From positions 32,491-96,490 of the forward strand of contig NZ_PZJM01000017.1 of NCBI RefSeq assembly GCF_003206045.1: a DNA stretch of 64,000 nt, in the 5' to 3' direction. The notes beneath the pieces are model-generated. The model saw only the letters and a list, made by a program, of their open reading frames with translations, searched no databases and was not told the origin of the DNA. This document shows positions 27,774 to 36,581 of the stretch, one piece after another. How positions within the stretch are numbered: position 1 is the stretch's first letter; every line of letters starts with the position of its first letter. Both the position numbers and the translations under genes were made by a program. This stretch comes from Salinicola lusitanus (GTDB lineage: Bacteria > Pseudomonadota > Gammaproteobacteria > Pseudomonadales > Halomonadaceae).

Positions 27774-28691
27774 TCAGGTGCGGGAGTCGATCATCGCTCG
27801 CATCCGACTCAACGCCTGGCTCATGTCTTCGCCGAGCACGGCGACGGCGGTGTTCTCGAGGTCGCTGGCGCGAATGCGGGCAACCGGGCCCACCAGGCAC
27901 ACCGGTGCCTCGCACTGTTCCGCCAGACGCGGCAGCTGGCGGCGGATGACGTCGCTGCGCTCGGCGTGGCCGCTGGCAAGCAGGAGCGCTTCGGTGTCGA
28001 GGCGTTCGACGGCGAGCGGGAACTCGCTCAACGGCATCTCCCCATCGATCAACTGAACGCGATAGCCCGAGGCCGACGCCGCCAGACCCATCAACAGTGA
28101 CCAGAATCCGCTATCGTCATCCGGCAGCCGCGCTACCAATACCGTGCCTGCGTTGCTCAACTGGTTGGCATGGTAGATTCGCGTCCCGATGCGGGTACGC
28201 AGGAAGGACTCCAGCAGGCGGCGCTGCAGTGTGGCGCCGTACTGCTCTCCCCAGCGCTCCTCGAGCTGGGAAACGACGGGCTGCCACAGCTCGGCGATGC
28301 ACAGGCCGACCGGGTAGAGCGACAGACTCTGATTGAACAGCACTTCCAGTCGGCCGGTGTCCAGCGCTTCGACGGCCTGAATCACATGCTGGCGCTGACT
28401 GGCCCAATCTCCCATCTGGGGAGCGGGCGTCTCCACGGTCTCCGGCTGGTCGAGCAGCTCGCGCACCTGACTGACCGGGACGCCCCGGTTGAGCCACTGC
28501 AGAATGCGCTCGACGCGCTCGATGTCGTTGCGTCCGTAGAGGCGGTGGCCCTTCGGCGTGCGCTGGGGACGGATCAAGCCGTAGCGCCGTTCCCAGGCGC
28601 GCAACGTGACGGAGTTGACTCCAGTGAGTCGCGATACTTCACGAATCGGGTAGAGCGGCGCGGCACTGGAATCCATTGCCTGATAAGTCAT
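27774..28691 (-). CDS. MerR-family regulator, LitR/CarH-like (probable class II)
   Basis: The protein is 305 aa. An N-terminal MerR helix-turn-helix (about 13-80; YPIREVSRLTGVNSVTLRAWERRYGLI) is followed by a cobalamin-binding-type two-part effector region (about 95-300). The DxHxxG motif needed to ligate B12 is absent (the place reads LIDGEMPLSE), which fits class II LitR proteins that do not sense light through adenosylcobalamin. Class II LitR of Pseudomonas putida is a light-response regulator working with a separate LOV protein. The start at 28691 has GGGAGGA 5 bases upstream. It heads an operon with phrB and lipid-modification genes. Confidence 0.82.
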   Translation of the reverse strand: MTYQAMDSSAAPLYPIREVSRLTGVNSVTLRAWERRYGLIRPQRTPKGHRLYGRNDIERVERILQWLNRGVPVSQVRELLDQPETVETPAPQMGDWASQRQHVIQAVEALDTGRLEVLFNQSLSLYPVGLCIAELWQPVVSQLEERWGEQYGATLQRRLLESFLRTRIGTRIYHANQLSNAGTVLVARLPDDDSGFWSLLMGLAASASGYRVQLIDGEMPLSEFPLAVERLDTEALLLASGHAERSDVIRRQLPRLAEQCEAPVCLVGPVARIRASDLENTAVAVLGEDMSQALSRMRAMIDSRT

Positions 28692-28976
28692 GCAAGTCCT
28701 CCCATGAGGTCTCTGCGTGCGCCGTCTCGTCGAATTGGTTGGTCCATATCAATATAGCGAGTCATCATCGCGGGCTAGAGCGGTCCAGAACATCGGCGCG
28801 GTCATCTATCGGGGCCGCACCTCATCAATCTGCAGTCGTTTCAACGTGCCATGATGCCCTGATGCCTTGTCACCGTCACCCTGGTTGGGCGCCGGGCGCC
28901 ACGCAGCCGATGACTTCGACGAGTCGTGACGAGACGATGGATGTCGTCTCGATGCTCCAAGGATGGGTGAAGATGT

Positions 28977-29000
28977 TGTACGGTTCAAGTGTTTTGTACA
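28977..29000. promoter_or_regulatory. Candidate LitR-type operator
   Basis: TGTACG (28977-28982), 12 bases, TGTACA (28995-29000). From memory, the class II LitR consensus in Pseudomonas putida is T(G/A)TACA-N12-TGTA(C/T)A; this site has one mismatch. The right half extends to the palindrome TTGTACAA (28994-29001). It lies 286 bases upstream of the litR-like start. Confidence 0.5.
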
Positions 29001-29468
29001 ACATCGATGCAATGCACAGCGGCTGACCGAAGCGATGCTCGCGATTCGGCGGTGGCGATGAACGCAGGTGGCTGGGCGACCGAGTCGGGTCATCCCAGAC
29101 AAACCGGGTGTCGTCTCGCGACCTCCTCGATCTGACCCGGGGCCTAGCCCGCGGGTGCCCGCCAGCCGCGGTGAACGGTGGCAGGGATCAGGTCCGGGTG
29201 ACGCCCTGGCCGGCCAGGGCGGCGGCTCTCGCTTCGGGGGCGTTTCGAGGCAGGACTCGCTCGTCTCCCTGGAGGCGAGCGCGATGAGGGGCGACCCATG
29301 CCTGGAGCTCCTGCCCTGGCGACTCGAAGGGCGCTCGTCAGTGGGTGTCGCTGGTACGGCGTGGCGGAAGCGTCGTGGCGGATGAGGTAGGGCCGCTTCC
29401 AGTCCGGTAGGGGAGCAGATCGGCGTCGACGAGCGCGTGTAGGCGTCCCGGCTGCTAACCTGTGAATA

Positions 29469-29476
29469 TTGTACAA
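29469..29476. promoter_or_regulatory. TTGTACAA half-site before the TIGR01777 gene
   Basis: The same 8-bp palindrome as in the candidate LitR operator, 26 bases upstream of the TIGR01777 start. No second half lies 12 bases away on either side, so binding is doubtful, but its place suggests shared control. Confidence 0.3.
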
Positions 29477-29502
29477 CTTTGATATGACCGGGAGTAACGA
29501 CC

Positions 29503-30408
29503 ATGCGCTTGTTGATCACGGGTGGCACGGGGTTCGTCGGACGACGGTTGATCGAGCGGGCCCTGGTGGCCGGCCATGAGGTGATGGTGGTCTCCCGAGA
29601 CCCCGAGCGGGCCCGCCAGCGGCTTCCCCATGACGTTTGCATAGGCGACGATGCCACGGATTTCGCATCTTCCTCGCCGGAGGCCATCGTCAATCTGGCC
29701 GGCGAACCGATCGCAGACCGGCGCTGGAGCGATCCTCAGAAGACGCGCCTGGTCGAATCGCGGCGACACGCCACGCGGGATGTCGTTGCGCTGTGCGAGC
29801 ATCTGGCGCAGCAAGGACAGGCGCCGCGGGTGCTCGTTTCCGGTTCGGCCATGGGGTTCTACGGCGATCAGGGCGACCGCGAGGTGACCGAGGAAACCCC
29901 GCCCCACGACGAGTTCGCCCATCGCCTGTGTCGGGCCTGGGAAGCGGAAGCCGTCAAGGCCGAAGCGTTCGGGGTGAGAGTCGCCTGCCTGCGCACCGGG
30001 CTGGTGCTGGATGCCGGCGGCGGCACGCTGGCCAAGATGATGCCGGCGTTCAAGGCAGGGTTGGGCGGACGTCTCGGCAGCGGGCGGCAGTACATGCCGT
30101 GGATCCATCGGGAGGATCTGGTCGGCGCGATCGAATTCCTGCTCGAGGAATCCGCGTTGAGCGGGGCTTTCAACGGCTCGGCGCCCAACCCGGTGACCAA
30201 TGCCGAATTCACCCGTGCCATGGGGCGCCATCTGCATCGCCCCGCAGCGCTATGCGTTCCCGCGCCGCTCCTGAAGCTCGGGCTGGGAGAGATGTCCCGA
30301 CTGCTGCTGACCGGCGCCTGCATGCTGCCGCGACGGTTGCAGGAAGCCGGTTTCACCTTCCGCTATCCCACCCTGGACGAGGCGCTGGCGGCCATCGTTT
30401 CCCGCTGA
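29503..30408 (+). CDS. TIGR01777 family NAD-dependent epimerase/oxidoreductase
   Basis: Extended-SDR protein of 301 aa, similar to E. coli YfcH. The glycine motif is LLITGGTGFVGRRLIERAL; IVNLAGEPI, SGSAMGFYGDQGD and the C-terminal domain (LTGACMLPRRLQEAGFTFRYPTLDEAL) are diagnostic of TIGR01777. The usual catalytic YxxxK is not conserved in this group and activity is unknown. GGGAG lies 8 bases before the ATG. It is transcribed away from the light-response operon and has a TTGTACAA motif just upstream, so it may be part of that regulon. Its end converges with rapA, 49 bases apart. Confidence 0.85.
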   Translation: MRLLITGGTGFVGRRLIERALVAGHEVMVVSRDPERARQRLPHDVCIGDDATDFASSSPEAIVNLAGEPIADRRWSDPQKTRLVESRRHATRDVVALCEHLAQQGQAPRVLVSGSAMGFYGDQGDREVTEETPPHDEFAHRLCRAWEAEAVKAEAFGVRVACLRTGLVLDAGGGTLAKMMPAFKAGLGGRLGSGRQYMPWIHREDLVGAIEFLLEESALSGAFNGSAPNPVTNAEFTRAMGRHLHRPAALCVPAPLLKLGLGEMSRLLLTGACMLPRRLQEAGFTFRYPTLDEALAAIVSR

Positions 30409-30457
30409 CCGGCGGGTGGCGATTGCCGCTTTCCTGGCAGGGCGTCGCGGGCGCCGA

Positions 30458-33409
30458 CTAGCGCGCATCCTTGTCGACGGTGACGATCACGCGCACCGCA
30501 TCGAGACGCAGCGTTGCGCTCTCGATGACGGTGTCGAGTGCGTGCCGCTCGTCGCTCATCGCCCGTAGCTCATCGTCGCGGATGGCGCCGTTGTGTCGCG
30601 CCAGTGCCTTGAGCCGCGAGAGTTCCAGGTCCAGCGTTTCCCGCATCTCCCGCTGGGCGCGCTCGACCAGCGTCGGCAACTCGCGTCGTGCTTCCCGCTC
30701 CCCCTCTGCCAGCAGTTCCCGGAGCTGATCGTGGCGCGACTTCAGCAGCTCCCTGGCAACGCCTTTCTTGACCCGCTGGAGGTTGCGGGAGAGTCCGCTG
30801 AACGTGACCTTGTCCGACAGGTTGGTACCGCTCTCGTCGAGCAGAACGCGGATCCCGGTATCCGGCAGGAAGCGTCCCAGCTGCAGTCTGCGCGGCGCCG
30901 GGCAGTGGGTGCGATAGATCAGCTCGAGCATCAGTCTGCCGCCGGGGATGCTGGGGTGCTTGAGCAGGGCGAGCGCGGTGTTGCCGAGGCTGGAGTCGAG
31001 CACGCGCTCCATCACGGTCATGACCAGCGGGTGTTCCCAGGAAAGACGCTGGATATCGTCGCGTGCCAGCGCTCTGGTCCGCGAGTAGGTGACGGTAAAT
31101 CCCTCGTCGCCCTGGGCCAGACCGGGAAGGCTGTCGATCATGTGTGACCCCGGGGCGAGATGCATCAGCCCATTGCCGAGATCCCGCCCATCGACGCCGA
31201 ATACATCCAGCGCCTGGTCGACGTAGCGCGGCAGGGCACTGTCGTTGTCCTGCTCCACGACCGTGCTGATCACCGCGTCGGCCCGCTCGGGGCGGCAGGC
31301 ATTCCACTCCAGCAGGCGGTTGCGACCGGCTTCGCGCTCGGCGAGGCGGGCGTCGTTGAAGGCGCGAGTCTCCTCGATCAGGGAGTCCAGGCCGTTACTC
31401 TCTTCATGACCGTCGTCGAGGCTTTCGCGCAGGGCGTCGCCGAAGGCCTCGAGCACGTCACCGCCCGCGGCGTGCGGGGCCTCGAATGCAGCGAGTCCAT
31501 CCCGGTACCAGCGCAGCAACACCTCGGAGGGGCTGCCGTCGATCACCGGAACATGGATATCGATGGGGTGCAGCTGGCCGATACGGTCGAGCCGTCCGAT
31601 GCGCTGCTCGAGGAGATCGGGATGCCACGGCAGATCGAACATCACCAAGTGGTGGCAGAACTGGAAGTTACGCCCCTCCGAGCCGATCTCCGAGCAGATC
31701 AGCAGTTGGCAGCCGCTATCGTCGTCGGCGAAAGCGGCTGCCGCGCGGTCGCGCTCGACCAGACTCATCTCTTCATGGAAGACCGGCGCCTGGATGCCTG
31801 CTCGCACTCGCATCGCCTCGGCCAGATTCACCGCGGTCTGACGTCGATGGGCGATCACCAGGACTTTCTGCTGGCTGCCCAGTGTTTCGACCTGGTCGAT
31901 CAGCCATTCGACCCTGGGGTCGAACTGCCACCATGGCGTGTCGGCGTGGATCGCGTCATCGTGCAGGGCGCGGTATGCCGCTTCGGGATAGAGGCGAGCG
32001 TCGTGGGTGTCCAGATCGGCAGCGGTCAGGCGGGCGGCAAAATGGTCATTGCCCTCGCGCAGCTCCTGAAACTGTTCACGGTAGGCCGCGGGCATCGGCA
32101 GCGACGCGACATGGAGGTGACGCTCGGGGAACCCTCCCACATGACGCCGACTGTTGCGGAACATGACGCGACCGGTGCCATGGCGATCCAGTAGCTGTTC
32201 GCGTAGCTGGCGTCGGGCGCTCTGCTGCTGATCGATATCGCTTTCGGGATTCAGCAACGTTTCGAGCAGCGCGCGGCTGTCGCCGTCGTCGATGATGGCA
32301 CCGATGCGATCGCGTGCGGCGGCGTCTCCCGGTAGCTGCTCGAGGGCCTCGATCGCCGCCGCCACGGCCGTGTAACCAGCCTCCTCTTCACGGAAACGCT
32401 CCAGATCGTGATAGCGGTCCGGGTCGAGCAGACGCAGTCGGGCGAAATGGCTCTCCAGCCCCATCTGTTCCGGCGTCGCGGTCAGCAGCAGAAGGCCCGC
32501 GATACGCGCCGAGAGCCTCTCGATGCAGGCATACCCTGGCCCTTCCGCCTGCGGCGACCAGTCGAGGTGATGCGCCTCGTCGACGATCAGCAGGTCCCAC
32601 TGGCACTCCTCGACCTGGCGTTGCCGGTGGGGGTTGGCGAACAGCCACTCCTGGCTGGCCAGGATGCACTGGCCGCTCTCGAACGGGTTCTCTTCGTCGA
32701 ACGCCTCGCTCTGGGCTTCGTCGAGCAGGGTGACCGACAGCGAGAAGCGGCGCAGCAATTCGATCAACCACTGATGCGTCAGGCTGGAGGGCACCAGGAT
32801 CAGGGCGCGATCGACGCGACCGGTCAACAACAGACGATGCAGGATCAAGCCCGCTTCGATGGTCTTGCCCAACCCGACCTCGTCGGCGAGCAACACCCGC
32901 GGCGCGTGACGCCGTGACACCTCGTCGGCGATATACAGCTGGTGGGGGATCAGATCGATACGGGGGCCCGCGAGCCCCAGCGCCGGACTGCGAGCGATGC
33001 GCTGGTGGTGATGCAGCGAGCGGTAGCGCAATTCGAACCAGTCGTTGCGATCGACCTGCCCGGTCAGCAGGCGGTCCTGGGCCTGGTGGAAACGCATGCT
33101 GTCGGAGAGCTTGGCTTCGCTGAGCGACACGGTCTCGCCGTCGTCGGTCTGGCCATGATAGATCACGCACCCATCGCGCTCCTCGACGTGCTCGACGGCC
33201 AGTTGTCCGCCGTCGGCGGTATCGATGCGATCGCCAGGCCCGAATACGACCCGGGTCAGGGGGGCTTGGCGGGCGCTGTAGGTGCGGGTTTCCTGACTGG
33301 CGGTGAATAGCACGGTAACGCTGCGTGCATCGACGGTGAGGATGGTGCCGAGTCCGAGCTCGGTTTCGCCGTCGCTGATCCAACGCTGGCCGGGAGAGAA
33401 GTCGCTCAT
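30458..33409 (-). CDS. rapA: RapA, RNA polymerase-associated SWI2/SNF2 ATPase
   Basis: RNA polymerase-binding ATPase that helps recycle polymerase after transcription. It is 983 aa, compared with 968 in E. coli. Tudor-like N-terminal domains (about 1-110) begin FSPGQRWISDGETELGLGT. The helicase core has Walker A LADEVGLGKTIEAGLIL, DEAH box LLIVDEAHHLDW, and the C-terminal helicase motifs SEGRNFQF and QRIGRLDRIGQ. A basic, helical C-terminal region completes the family layout. The start MSDFSPGQRW was chosen by family alignment. Transcribed alone. Confidence 0.95.
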   Translation of the reverse strand: MSDFSPGQRWISDGETELGLGTILTVDARSVTVLFTASQETRTYSARQAPLTRVVFGPGDRIDTADGGQLAVEHVEERDGCVIYHGQTDDGETVSLSEAKLSDSMRFHQAQDRLLTGQVDRNDWFELRYRSLHHHQRIARSPALGLAGPRIDLIPHQLYIADEVSRRHAPRVLLADEVGLGKTIEAGLILHRLLLTGRVDRALILVPSSLTHQWLIELLRRFSLSVTLLDEAQSEAFDEENPFESGQCILASQEWLFANPHRQRQVEECQWDLLIVDEAHHLDWSPQAEGPGYACIERLSARIAGLLLLTATPEQMGLESHFARLRLLDPDRYHDLERFREEEAGYTAVAAAIEALEQLPGDAAARDRIGAIIDDGDSRALLETLLNPESDIDQQQSARRQLREQLLDRHGTGRVMFRNSRRHVGGFPERHLHVASLPMPAAYREQFQELREGNDHFAARLTAADLDTHDARLYPEAAYRALHDDAIHADTPWWQFDPRVEWLIDQVETLGSQQKVLVIAHRRQTAVNLAEAMRVRAGIQAPVFHEEMSLVERDRAAAAFADDDSGCQLLICSEIGSEGRNFQFCHHLVMFDLPWHPDLLEQRIGRLDRIGQLHPIDIHVPVIDGSPSEVLLRWYRDGLAAFEAPHAAGGDVLEAFGDALRESLDDGHEESNGLDSLIEETRAFNDARLAEREAGRNRLLEWNACRPERADAVISTVVEQDNDSALPRYVDQALDVFGVDGRDLGNGLMHLAPGSHMIDSLPGLAQGDEGFTVTYSRTRALARDDIQRLSWEHPLVMTVMERVLDSSLGNTALALLKHPSIPGGRLMLELIYRTHCPAPRRLQLGRFLPDTGIRVLLDESGTNLSDKVTFSGLSRNLQRVKKGVARELLKSRHDQLRELLAEGEREARRELPTLVERAQREMRETLDLELSRLKALARHNGAIRDDELRAMSDERHALDTVIESATLRLDAVRVIVTVDKDAR

Positions 33410-33563
33410 GGTGCCTCGGTCGTGTGTACGCTGCGGGAACGGATCGAATGGGCGACGCATTCTAGCCTAAACCGGGGGCGGCCTTAAGCACTGAAGGATT
33501 CGGCATGCCAGGTCAACGGCGTTACACTGCGCCGGCGTCCATTCCGGGGCTTGAGGAGAAGGC

Positions 33564-33791
33564 ATGGCGGGGACAAGTCAACGGGACGGCCTGCGGCGAA
33601 TGGCCATCGCCAGCCAGGCGACGGGCTTCATCCTGATCATCACGCTGGAAACCGTGCTGGGGGATGAGGCGAGACCGTGGCAGGGCGTGACGCTTGCCGC
33701 CATGCTGGTGGCTGCCGGGTGGCTGGCGCTGGTGAGGCGCTATCGGCGCAACAGGGAACGTCGCCGGCAGGAGAGGCGCGACGACGTCTGA
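33564..33791 (+). CDS. Small membrane protein, function unknown
   Basis: The protein is 75 aa with two predicted membrane segments (about 17-32 and 40-58), separated by a short loop, and a highly charged C-terminal tail RRYRRNRERRRQERRDDV. The Shine-Dalgarno GAGGAGAAGG before the ATG is strong, which argues for a real gene. It is divergent from rapA. I do not recognise a family. Confidence 0.6.
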   Translation: MAGTSQRDGLRRMAIASQATGFILIITLETVLGDEARPWQGVTLAAMLVAAGWLALVRRYRRNRERRRQERRDDV

Positions 33792-33843
33792 GCGAGTCTC
33801 GTCAGCGGCCAGGCGGGAAGGCGTGGCCGGCTGCGGCAGCGGT

Positions 33844-34662
33844 TTACATCGGAGGCACGGTACCATCGAGCCCGACGATGACCACTTTGGCCTCGATCGG
33901 ATCCTGGGTGATGTCTCCGGCGACGAAGACCGCCGCATCCTGCTTGAGATCGTCCCTGGAGCCCTTGCTGACCTTCACGGTGGGAACATCGCTCGGCACG
34001 CGGATCTGCTTGCTGCCATCACCATAGTCGACGGTCAGCGTCATCATGCCGTCTTCGTCGGCGGCACGGTTCACGGTGCCATTGGTCATGGTCGAACTAC
34101 TAGAGGCCCCGCCCATCTTGCCACCGCCGTCGGTGGCGCTGACGGTGCCGTTGGTCATGGTCGAGCCGCTGGAGGTTCCACCCATCTTGTCACCACCGTC
34201 GGTGGAACTGACGGTGCCATTGGTCATGGTCGAGCCACTGCCGCTGCCGCCCAGTTTTTCACCGCCGGATCCGCCCTCGGTGGCGCCACGTGGCATGTCC
34301 CAGGGGTAGTCGCCCTCGCCGGTGCCTTTCATCGATTCCGGGAAGATCACCATCTCCAGCGCTTTCGCCGGCTGCCCGTCCTCGCCGGGCATATTGGCGG
34401 TGCCGATGAACGTTCCCTCTTCTATTTCGTCGAGGCTACTCTTGCTGACGGCGGCGAGTCGGGTGTCGTCGCCGATTGTCACCCGATGGCTGCTGCCATC
34501 GGTGAGGGACTCGACGGTGATGCCGTCGTCGTCGACGGCCGTGATGGTGCCGCGCAGATGGTTGGGGGTGTCCTGCGCTGCGAGGGCACTGGCGGCGAAA
34601 CAGCCGACGGTCAGGCCGAACAGCGCCAGGCGAAGCGCGCGAGTGGCGTGGATAGCTGGCAT
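33844..34662 (-). CDS. Secreted repeat-containing protein, unknown function
   Basis: The protein is 272 aa with a signal peptide (LRLALFGLTVGCFAASALAAQ). An N-terminal small beta domain (about 30-100, RGTITAVDDDGITVESLTDG) resembles the OB-like repeats of DUF5666-type proteins. A Gly/Ser/Thr-rich middle contains three copies of STMTNGTV at a 23-residue spacing. A C-terminal beta domain (MTLTVDYGDGSKQIRVPSD...) ends ...VVIVGLDGTVPPM. It is probably periplasmic or surface-exposed and not an enzyme that I can name. The start at 34662 has GGAGAAGG upstream. The middle is a 69-bp DNA repeat, which could vary in copy number. Confidence 0.65.
   Translation of the reverse strand: MPAIHATRALRLALFGLTVGCFAASALAAQDTPNHLRGTITAVDDDGITVESLTDGSSHRVTIGDDTRLAAVSKSSLDEIEEGTFIGTANMPGEDGQPAKALEMVIFPESMKGTGEGDYPWDMPRGATEGGSGGEKLGGSGSGSTMTNGTVSSTDGGDKMGGTSSGSTMTNGTVSATDGGGKMGGASSSSTMTNGTVNRAADEDGMMTLTVDYGDGSKQIRVPSDVPTVKVSKGSRDDLKQDAAVFVAGDITQDPIEAKVVIVGLDGTVPPM
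34073..34240 (-). repeat. 69-bp tandem repeat inside the secreted protein gene
   Basis: Units begin at 34073, 34142 and 34211, exactly 69 bases apart, each starting ACGGTGCC and encoding STMTNGTV in the minus frame. The third copy is partial. The period is a multiple of three, so gain or loss would keep the frame. Confidence 0.85.
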
Positions 34663-34795
34663 GAGAATCCTTCTCCTTGCGAATCGTGGGGCGGCCATCG
34701 GGCTAAGTTTTCTGAAAAAGCCGCTATCTCGAGTTCAGTCGATCGCGCGGGATTGTCAAGCATCGCCCCGGCGGGGCACGACGGTATCGCCGCCC

Positions 34796-35578
34796 TCAGA
34801 TGCCGGCATACCAGGTATAGCCTCGGTCCTCCCAGTAGCCGCCCGCGCCTCCCGCGATGGACTCGAAGCTCTCGACCAACGTGATCGAGGAGAGATACTT
34901 CGCCATCTTGTACCCTAGCTGGCGCTCCGCGCGCAGTCGCAGCGGTGCGCCGTTGGCGATGGGTAGCGGCTCGTCGTTGAGCGAGTAGGCAAGTATCGTC
35001 TGCGGATGACGCGCCTCGCTCAGATCCAGGCTCTCGTAGTAATAGTCCTCGCCGCCCAACTGATCCATGCAGTGGAAGACCACGTAGCGGGCCCGAGGCC
35101 CGACGCCGGCGCGGTCGAGCAGGTCGGCCAGCACCGGGCCGCGCCACTGGCCGATGGCGCTCCAGCCCTCGACGCAGTCGTGGCGCGTGATCTGGGTCCT
35201 GGCCGGTAGCGCCTGCAGCGCATCCAGCGATAGCGACAGCGGGTTGTCTACCATGCCGCCGATCTCCAGGCGCCAGTCGCGAAACCGGTTGGCGGCAAGT
35301 TCCCGATAGCGTGGTGCCTGCGGGTCGGTGGAGCCGTTGGGGCGAAAGGTCTCGTCGATCATCGAGGCCGGGTACTCCGGCGCCAGGCCGCGCTCCCCGG
35401 CCAGGAAGCGTTGCACGCGCAGGTTCAGCCGCTCGGCCAGACCCAGGGTTTCCACCACGCGGTCGTTACCTGACAGTCGATCGCAGCCGGCCAGCCCCAG
35501 CGTGGCGGCGCCCAACGTCATCCGCTGCAGGAAGCGCCTTCGCGGCAGCCCGCGGGAGCCGGTATCACGGTGTTTCAT
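34796..35578 (-). CDS. Tat-exported molybdopterin (sulfite oxidase-like) oxidoreductase
   Basis: Periplasmic oxidoreductase of 260 aa with the sulfite-oxidase molybdopterin fold. A Tat signal RRRFLQRMTLGAATLGLAGC opens the protein; the Cys after LAG could also be lipidated. The cofactor-ligand cysteine is in RHDCVEGWSAIGQW. Later blocks are FHCMDQ, HPQTILAY and LRAERQLGYKMAKYL. The family includes MsrP-like and nitrate/sulfite-type enzymes; the substrate is unknown. The ATG 35578 follows GAGGAG and lies within the end of the cytochrome gene (14-base overlap), so the two form a unit. Confidence 0.83.
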   Translation of the reverse strand: MKHRDTGSRGLPRRRFLQRMTLGAATLGLAGCDRLSGNDRVVETLGLAERLNLRVQRFLAGERGLAPEYPASMIDETFRPNGSTDPQAPRYRELAANRFRDWRLEIGGMVDNPLSLSLDALQALPARTQITRHDCVEGWSAIGQWRGPVLADLLDRAGVGPRARYVVFHCMDQLGGEDYYYESLDLSEARHPQTILAYSLNDEPLPIANGAPLRLRAERQLGYKMAKYLSSITLVESFESIAGGAGGYWEDRGYTWYAGI

Positions 35579-36413
35579 GACGATCTCCTCGAACCGTGTC
35601 GGTGGCGCCGGATTGACGCCTGCCACCGGTGACCATGTCGCGGACCTGGCGAATCGGGCCGCTGAGTATCACCATCAGCAGGTGGATCGCCACGAACGCC
35701 ACCAGCGAGCCGGCGACGATGAAGTGGATCGAGCGTGCGCTCTGGCGGCCACCGAAGAGATCGAGCAGCCAGGGAGCGGCAGCGTTGAGAGTGGGCGACA
35801 TGCACAGGCCGGTCAGGATCATCAGCGGCAGGGCGACGAACAGCACGCCGAGATAGCTGAGTTTCTGCAGCCCGTTGTAGTGCCCGTGAGCCGTGTGGAA
35901 GCGCAGGCGGAGATGATCGAGGATATCGCGGCCCAGGCCGCGCCACTGCGCCGCCGGCAGCCAGAGATCCCGTTTCAGGTGGCCACTGAACAGGGCGTAG
36001 AGAGCGAAGATCGCGCCAGCGCCGGCGAACAGCCAGGCAAAGAAGAAATGCCAGAGTCGTCCCATGGTCAGGTACTGATAGCTCGGCAGGGTCAGCCAGG
36101 CGGGGAATCCACGCACGCTGGCCTGATCGCCGTGGCCGGAGTAGCCGAGCACGCCGGTGGTATCGAAGACCCAGGGACCGAGTGCGGTCTGGCCCTGGAT
36201 CTCGCCGCCGGCGCCGCGGATGGCGTACATCTCCAGCCAGGGATCGGAGAAATCCGAAGCGCTGCCCCAGTAGAGGGCAGGGTGAGCGTTGAATATCTGC
36301 AAGCCGCTCATCAGCAGTACGATCAGGCACCAAAGGTTGAACCAGTGCCAGAGCCGGACGGGAAGCCGATGGCGCCGATCCCGGTGCGGCCGGCCTGCGG
36401 TATCGTGCGTCAT
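35565..36413 (-). CDS. Cytochrome b561-type membrane subunit
   Basis: The protein is 282 aa with four to five membrane segments and conserved histidines suited to haem b ligation (RLWHWFNLWCL near residue 23, RLWHFFFAWLF, and FVAIHLLMVI near the C-terminus). It belongs to the thiosulfate reductase/hydrogenase cytochrome b family and probably passes electrons between the quinone pool and the downstream molybdopterin protein. The ATG at 36413 begins MTHDTAGRPHRDRRHRLPVR. Confidence 0.83.
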   Translation of the reverse strand: MTHDTAGRPHRDRRHRLPVRLWHWFNLWCLIVLLMSGLQIFNAHPALYWGSASDFSDPWLEMYAIRGAGGEIQGQTALGPWVFDTTGVLGYSGHGDQASVRGFPAWLTLPSYQYLTMGRLWHFFFAWLFAGAGAIFALYALFSGHLKRDLWLPAAQWRGLGRDILDHLRLRFHTAHGHYNGLQKLSYLGVLFVALPLMILTGLCMSPTLNAAAPWLLDLFGGRQSARSIHFIVAGSLVAFVAIHLLMVILSGPIRQVRDMVTGGRRQSGATDTVRGDRHETP

Positions 36414-36581
36414 GACATCGTGTCCTCGAGGTCGACGGTCGCTGGCGCCTGCCATGGCGTACCGACAGGCGGGGCGTTCCAAGATGGCCGCTGCGGTGGC
36501 GCGGCTCGCTGTGCTTACCTACTCACCCTCTCATCTTCAGGACAATCGCGTCGCGGCTGCGAGGCTTGGGCAGCCCGGCGG

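Larger units (their letters stand above)
28692..29502. other. 810-base gene-free region between litR-like gene and TIGR01777 gene
   Basis: No frame here looks like a real protein; those that stay open are Arg/Pro/Ser-rich. The region contains the candidate LitR operator at 28977-29000, a TTGTACAA half-site at 29469-29476, and TATATT on the minus strand near 28750 that might be a -10. The middle part (about 29030-29450) shows nothing I recognise and could be a decayed gene. Confidence 0.45.

Noticed and set aside
27774-28691. Cobalamin-dependent (CarH-type) light sensor
   Set aside because: The DxHxxG cobalamin-ligand motif is missing in the effector domain, so B12 light sensing is unlikely.
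28806-29693. 295-codon minus-strand open frame in the gap before the TIGR01777 gene
   Set aside because: It runs into the TIGR01777 gene antisense, is Ser/Arg/Pro-rich and has no Shine-Dalgarno or recognisable domain.
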